DNA of 57,273 nt from Cyclobacteriaceae bacterium (GTDB taxonomy: Bacteria > Bacteroidota > Bacteroidia > Cytophagales > Cyclobacteriaceae), in NCBI GenBank assembly GCA_029858965.1, contig JAOUDZ010000023.1:1-57273 (forward strand), in the 5' to 3' direction. Below, piece by piece: positions 53,945 through 57,273 of the stretch; within the stretch, counting starts at the first letter, position 1; every line of letters starts with the position of its first letter. The translations under genes and the position numbers were made by a program. Under the pieces are notes generated by a model. It ran no database searches and was not told the origin of the DNA. It worked only from the letters and a program-made list of their open reading frames with translations.

Positions 53945-56512
53945 ATGATTGAATACACCATTAAACTGAAGCGAAACGCTAAGCCCATTTATAAAGACGG
54001 ATGGGTATGGTTAATGGCTTGGCGCGATGCCAGGCACAATTTCTCACGACTGTTGCTTTTTGCAGCCTCTTTAGTAACCGGTATTGCAGCCGTTGTGGCA
54101 TTGGATTCTTTCAGCCGCGCAATGGAAGATGATATTAACCGGAATGCAAAAGAACTCATTGGCGCCGATTTGGTTGTAAAGGGTGATAAAAAGTTCAACA
54201 AGGAAATTTTTACCCTTTTTGACTCCACGAAGCTAGAGCAGGCTTCTGAGGCAGATATGGCTTCCATGGTACTGTTCCTTAATTCCGGGCAATCGAGGTT
54301 AATCCGCCTGGTGGCATTCTCAGGTTCGTTTCCTTTTTATGGCAAGATTGAGACGTTGCCATTGGATACCTATGACAAGGTTAAGGCCGGAGGTTATGCG
54401 ATGATGGACGAAACGCTGGCAAGTCAATTTGAAGTAAGCTCGGGTGATTCGATACGTATTGGCAAAAGTTCGTTTAGGGTTGCGGGCGTTGTCTCTAAAA
54501 TTCCCGGTGGGGGTGGAATCATGGCCTCGTTTACGCCTTCTGTCTATATTTCCATGAAAGAGCTGGATTCTACTGGTTTGGTGCAGTATGGCAGCAGAGT
54601 TAATTACAAGCAATTTTTTAAAACCACTAGCGATGCAGAGACGGAACAGCTGATTGAGAAGTTGAACCCTACGCTAAAACGCTTCGGTTACGGCTATGAC
54701 ACGGTTCAGGAAAGGAAGGATGGGTTGGGGGCCGGCTTTGTTTCTGTATATCGGTTCTTTTCGTTGCTTGCATTTGTTGCGTTGATTTTGGGGTGCATTG
54801 GTGTAGCCAGCGCCGTACATATTTATGCACGCGAGAAGCGCGACGAAGTGGCCGTGTTGCGTTGCGTGGGTTCCTCTGGTTGGCAGGCTTTTAACATTTA
54901 TTTTATTCAGATTTTTGCGCTTGGTATTGCCGGTAGTATCGTTGGATCATTTTTGGGGATTGCCATTCAACAGACCATACCGATTTTTCTGGAGGGCATT
55001 CTGCCATTTGAGGTTGTTTTTTCGATTTCATGGATCTCACTGTTGATGGGGTTTCTCATCGGTACGCTGGTATCCATTCTGTTTTCTATTCTTCCACTTG
55101 TTTCGGTGCGGTTTGTCCCGCCGTTGACGGTGTTGAGGGCAGACGCGGAGTCAACTGCGAAGTTTTCTAAAACAAGAGCCGTTGTGATATTCCTTATTGG
55201 TGTTTTTCCACTGGCTTTCGCAGCGATCCAAACAAAAAATATACTTACTGGTACATTCTTTTTCTTAGGACTTGTTGCTGCATTGGGGTGTTTGACGCTG
55301 GTTGCCATCATGCTTCTTTTCTTAGTGCGAAAGTATTTTCCGAAAAAAGCAGGATTTATACTCCGGCATTCTCTTTCAAGCCTGTTTCGGCCCAACAATC
55401 AGACCCGTGTTCTGCTTGTTACTATTGGGCTAGGCGCATTTATCATATCCACATTGAATGTGGTCGAAAAAAGTATGCTCGGACAGGTTGAGTTTACCGG
55501 CCAGGAGAACCAAAACAACACCGTTTTATTTGATATTCAGCCAAATCAGAAAGAAGGTGTGATTAAACTCATGGAGGATAACAAATTTGAAGTCAAGCAG
55601 GTAGTGCCCATAGTTACATGCAGGCTTAGTGAGTTAAAAGGCAGATCCGTGGAAGCGCTCCAGAATGACACAACAGATAATATTCGTGATTGGGCGCTTA
55701 CCCGTGAGTATCGGGTGACGTATCGTGATAGTCTTCATCATTCCGAGGAGCTAACAAAAGGTTCAATGCACCACATTGAGACGGGGAAAGATTCAGTTTG
55801 GGTCACGATTTCCGAGGGGATGGAGGAGAGTCTTGATGTTACTGTTGGCGACTCTCTTGTCTTTGATATTCAGGGTGTGCCTTTGAAGGTGCACATCGCG
55901 GGCATTCGCAAGGTAGACTGGCCCAAGGACCCGCCCAATTTCATTTTCGTATTTCCTCCAGGTGTGCTGGAAAATGCCCCACAGGTTTTTGTAACCACCA
56001 CCAGAATCGATGATCAACAACGGGCGAATTCGTTCCAACGGCAGTTGGTCATGCAGTTCCCGAATGTATCGCTCATCGATTTGCGGTTGATCCTGAGTAC
56101 TGTAAACGACCTGTTTAACAAGCTGGGATTGGTAATACGATTCCTGGCGCTGTTCAGCATTGTTACAGGTCTTATCGTACTTGCTGGAGCTGTAATCAAC
56201 AGCAAATTTGTACGGATCAAAGAGAATGTGCTGCTCAGAACAATTGGTGCGCGCACACGTCAAATAACAAAAATAACATTGGTGGAGTATGCATGGCTTG
56301 GCTTGTTTTCTGCTTTGACCGGGATGATCTTATCGTTGGGCGGCGGCTGGTTGCTGACCAAGTTTTTCTTTGAGATAACGTTCGCTTTTGATTGGAAAGA
56401 GTTGTTGGTTATTGGATTTGGCGTGGTGTTTCTAACGGTTTCAATAGGCTGGTTCAATTCCCGTGAAGTGATCAACACCCCGCCATTGCAAGTCTTGCGG
56501 AAAGAAGCTTGA
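53945..56512 (+). CDS. ybbP: FtsX-like ABC permease YbbP
   Basis: The 855-residue protein has the two-copy FtsX/MacB layout of YbbP: an N-terminal membrane helix (LLFAASLVTGIAAVVALDSF) and a large periplasmic domain, then helices around residues 270-420, followed by a second periplasmic domain (about 480-700, with ISEGMEESLDVTVGDSLVFDIQGVPLKVHIAGI), and final helices ending in VINTPPLQVLRKE, the short C-terminal motif seen in many FtsX-type permeases. It works with the ATPase encoded just upstream. The cargo of YbbAP is unknown; neighbouring tesA suggests lipid or acyl substrates. The family's usual length is about 800 residues. Confidence 0.9.
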   Translation: MIEYTIKLKRNAKPIYKDGWVWLMAWRDARHNFSRLLLFAASLVTGIAAVVALDSFSRAMEDDINRNAKELIGADLVVKGDKKFNKEIFTLFDSTKLEQASEADMASMVLFLNSGQSRLIRLVAFSGSFPFYGKIETLPLDTYDKVKAGGYAMMDETLASQFEVSSGDSIRIGKSSFRVAGVVSKIPGGGGIMASFTPSVYISMKELDSTGLVQYGSRVNYKQFFKTTSDAETEQLIEKLNPTLKRFGYGYDTVQERKDGLGAGFVSVYRFFSLLAFVALILGCIGVASAVHIYAREKRDEVAVLRCVGSSGWQAFNIYFIQIFALGIAGSIVGSFLGIAIQQTIPIFLEGILPFEVVFSISWISLLMGFLIGTLVSILFSILPLVSVRFVPPLTVLRADAESTAKFSKTRAVVIFLIGVFPLAFAAIQTKNILTGTFFFLGLVAALGCLTLVAIMLLFLVRKYFPKKAGFILRHSLSSLFRPNNQTRVLLVTIGLGAFIISTLNVVEKSMLGQVEFTGQENQNNTVLFDIQPNQKEGVIKLMEDNKFEVKQVVPIVTCRLSELKGRSVEALQNDTTDNIRDWALTREYRVTYRDSLHHSEELTKGSMHHIETGKDSVWVTISEGMEESLDVTVGDSLVFDIQGVPLKVHIAGIRKVDWPKDPPNFIFVFPPGVLENAPQVFVTTTRIDDQQRANSFQRQLVMQFPNVSLIDLRLILSTVNDLFNKLGLVIRFLALFSIVTGLIVLAGAVINSKFVRIKENVLLRTIGARTRQITKITLVEYAWLGLFSALTGMILSLGGGWLLTKFFFEITFAFDWKELLVIGFGVVFLTVSIGWFNSREVINTPPLQVLRKEA

Positions 56513-56547
56513 TGGCAACCGTAGTGGTTAGGTGTTTCTCCTTATGG

Positions 56548-57273
56548 CTAGCGAATGCTGACCGCAACTCTCCGGTTGATTTCCCTTCCCTCTCGTTCAT
56601 CGTCATTAGACACTATAGGTCTTGTCGCGCCATAAGCTTCAAGAGAAATCCGAGAAGGAGTGACCCCCTTGCGCGTTAGGTACTTCGCTACCATATTGGC
56701 CCGCTTGATAGATAATGCTTTGTTGAGCAACTGGCTTCCCGTGTTGTCTGTGTGGCCTTCAATCAGTATGTTAAGTTGCTGGTTTTCCGTAAGTGCGACG
56801 TTGAGTCTATCCAATTTCGTAACGGCTTCTTCGTTCAGGTTATCCTCACCTATGGCAAAGAATATATATATTATGGAAAAATCATTGACCCGAGCAGCCG
56901 TTATCGGCGTAGTAGTTTTTGGAGCAGCAGTTTTCGGAGCAGTGGTTTTTGGAGCAGTGGTTTTCGGAGCAGCCGTTATCGGAGCAGTAGTCTTCGGAGT
57001 AGCCGTTATCGGAGCAGTAGTTTTTGGAGCAGCAGGAACTTTTGGGGCTTCACCCGGCCTCGGATTGGTAGGTACAGGTGGTGGTGGCGTTGTGCTTTGA
57101 TGCTCAGCTGCTGCGGACCCGCGCGTTGTGTTAGGAGGGTTGGCAGCTGCCGGGATGATGACCGAAGCGATGTCAAGGCCAGGTTCGATAAAGGTGAGCG
57201 TATAGATTTCCGCATTACCTTCTTCGCGCAAAGTTGAAAAATAAGCCCTTTTTCTATCTTCTGAAATAGAGAA
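56548..57273 (-). CDS. OmpA-family peptidoglycan-binding protein, partial
   Basis: The frame is open from the right edge of the window, so the 5' part is missing and about 240 residues remain. The first residues (SEDRKRAYFSTLREEGNAEIYTL) look like the end of a PD40/WD40-like beta-propeller. A Pro/Thr/Lys/Ala-rich linker follows, made of pentapeptides such as PKTTA and PITAA. The C-terminal OmpA domain has the typical motifs VTKLDRLNVALTENQQLNILIEGHTDNTGS (with the peptidoglycan-binding Asp), LSIKRANMVAKYLTRKGV and EINRRVAVSI. The protein would sit in the outer membrane and grip peptidoglycan. The tandem repeat in the linker is at 56892-57026. Confidence 0.88.
   Translation of the reverse strand, partial: FSISEDRKRAYFSTLREEGNAEIYTLTFIEPGLDIASVIIPAAANPPNTTRGSAAAEHQSTTPPPPVPTNPRPGEAPKVPAAPKTTAPITATPKTTAPITAAPKTTAPKTTAPKTAAPKTTTPITAARVNDFSIIYIFFAIGEDNLNEEAVTKLDRLNVALTENQQLNILIEGHTDNTGSQLLNKALSIKRANMVAKYLTRKGVTPSRISLEAYGATRPIVSNDDEREGREINRRVAVSIR
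56892..57026. repeat. Nine 15-bp tandem units encoding a Pro/Thr linker
   Basis: Nine consecutive 15-bp units, mostly of the form GAGCAGTGGTTTTTG with small changes, fill this stretch. On the coding (minus) strand each unit gives a pentapeptide such as PKTTA or PITAA, so they form the flexible linker of the OmpA-family protein. The units are not identical, so the array is not brand-new. Because units are a multiple of three, changes in copy number would keep the reading frame. Confidence 0.9.

Overview
The window looks like a chromosome segment from a member of the Bacteroidota, probably a Cytophagales- or Chitinophagales-like soil or freshwater bacterium. The signs are weak or absent Shine-Dalgarno sequences, exact matches to the Bacteroidota -7 promoter element TAnnTTTG, many lipoproteins and small outer-membrane barrels, a WG-repeat protein and an OmpA protein with a repetitive linker. 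The phylum is an inference from gene content. No rRNA, tRNA, insertion sequence, phage or CRISPR array was recognised.

Region 1 (1-7.2 kb) is an aerobic carbon monoxide dehydrogenase cluster in the order coxM (partial), coxS, coxL, terminator, coxG, coxD, coxE, coxF-like. CoxL carries the form I active-site motif AYRCSFR with the copper-ligating cysteine, so CO oxidation is likely real. CoxM/S/L form the enzyme, CoxG links it to the membrane and quinone pool, CoxD and CoxE are the MoxR/VWA maturation pair, and the last gene fuses an XdhC/CoxF protein to a C-terminal metal-binding YHS domain.

Region 2 (7.3-23.1 kb) holds mixed housekeeping and envelope genes: an M3 peptidase lipoprotein, an SDR, a Tat-exported amidohydrolase, a WG-repeat protein, a secreted alpha/beta hydrolase, a FucP-type sugar transporter, a small barrel, a DcuC/YfcC-type carrier broken by one in-frame TGA, a lipoprotein with a paralogue in this window, glycogen debranching enzyme GlgX and a LOG-family protein. 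Region 3 (23.4-27.6 kb) has two YceI-type proteins around an outer-membrane porin, then a badly decayed MFS transporter and the remnant of a second FucP-like gene.

Region 4 (27.6-34.4 kb) has an AsmA-like protein, a three-gene run (membrane-anchored metallophosphoesterase, VIT/CCC1-like membrane protein, outer-membrane barrel), a PPK2-type polyphosphate kinase and a fragment of a second YfcC carrier. Region 5 (35-42.7 kb) has a DUF4136-like lipoprotein, the paralogous lipoprotein and a complete tripartite RND efflux operon behind a good promoter match.

Region 6 (42.8-48.8 kb) holds small secreted proteins of unknown function, a possible CotH-like kinase, a stand-alone Pycsar-type membrane effector, a barrel protein, a perfect 42-bp tandem duplication and the decayed 3' end of a glycoside hydrolase gene. 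Region 7 (48.8-57.3 kb) has the lutABC lactate-oxidation operon, a DUF4197-like protein, a tesA-like esterase divergent from a ybbA/ybbP-type ABC exporter, and an OmpA-family gene cut by the window end.

The clearest theme besides CO oxidation is gene decay. Four transporter genes or fragments and one glycosidase fragment are broken, while nearby metabolic genes are intact, which suggests recent loss of some carbohydrate or organic-acid use.
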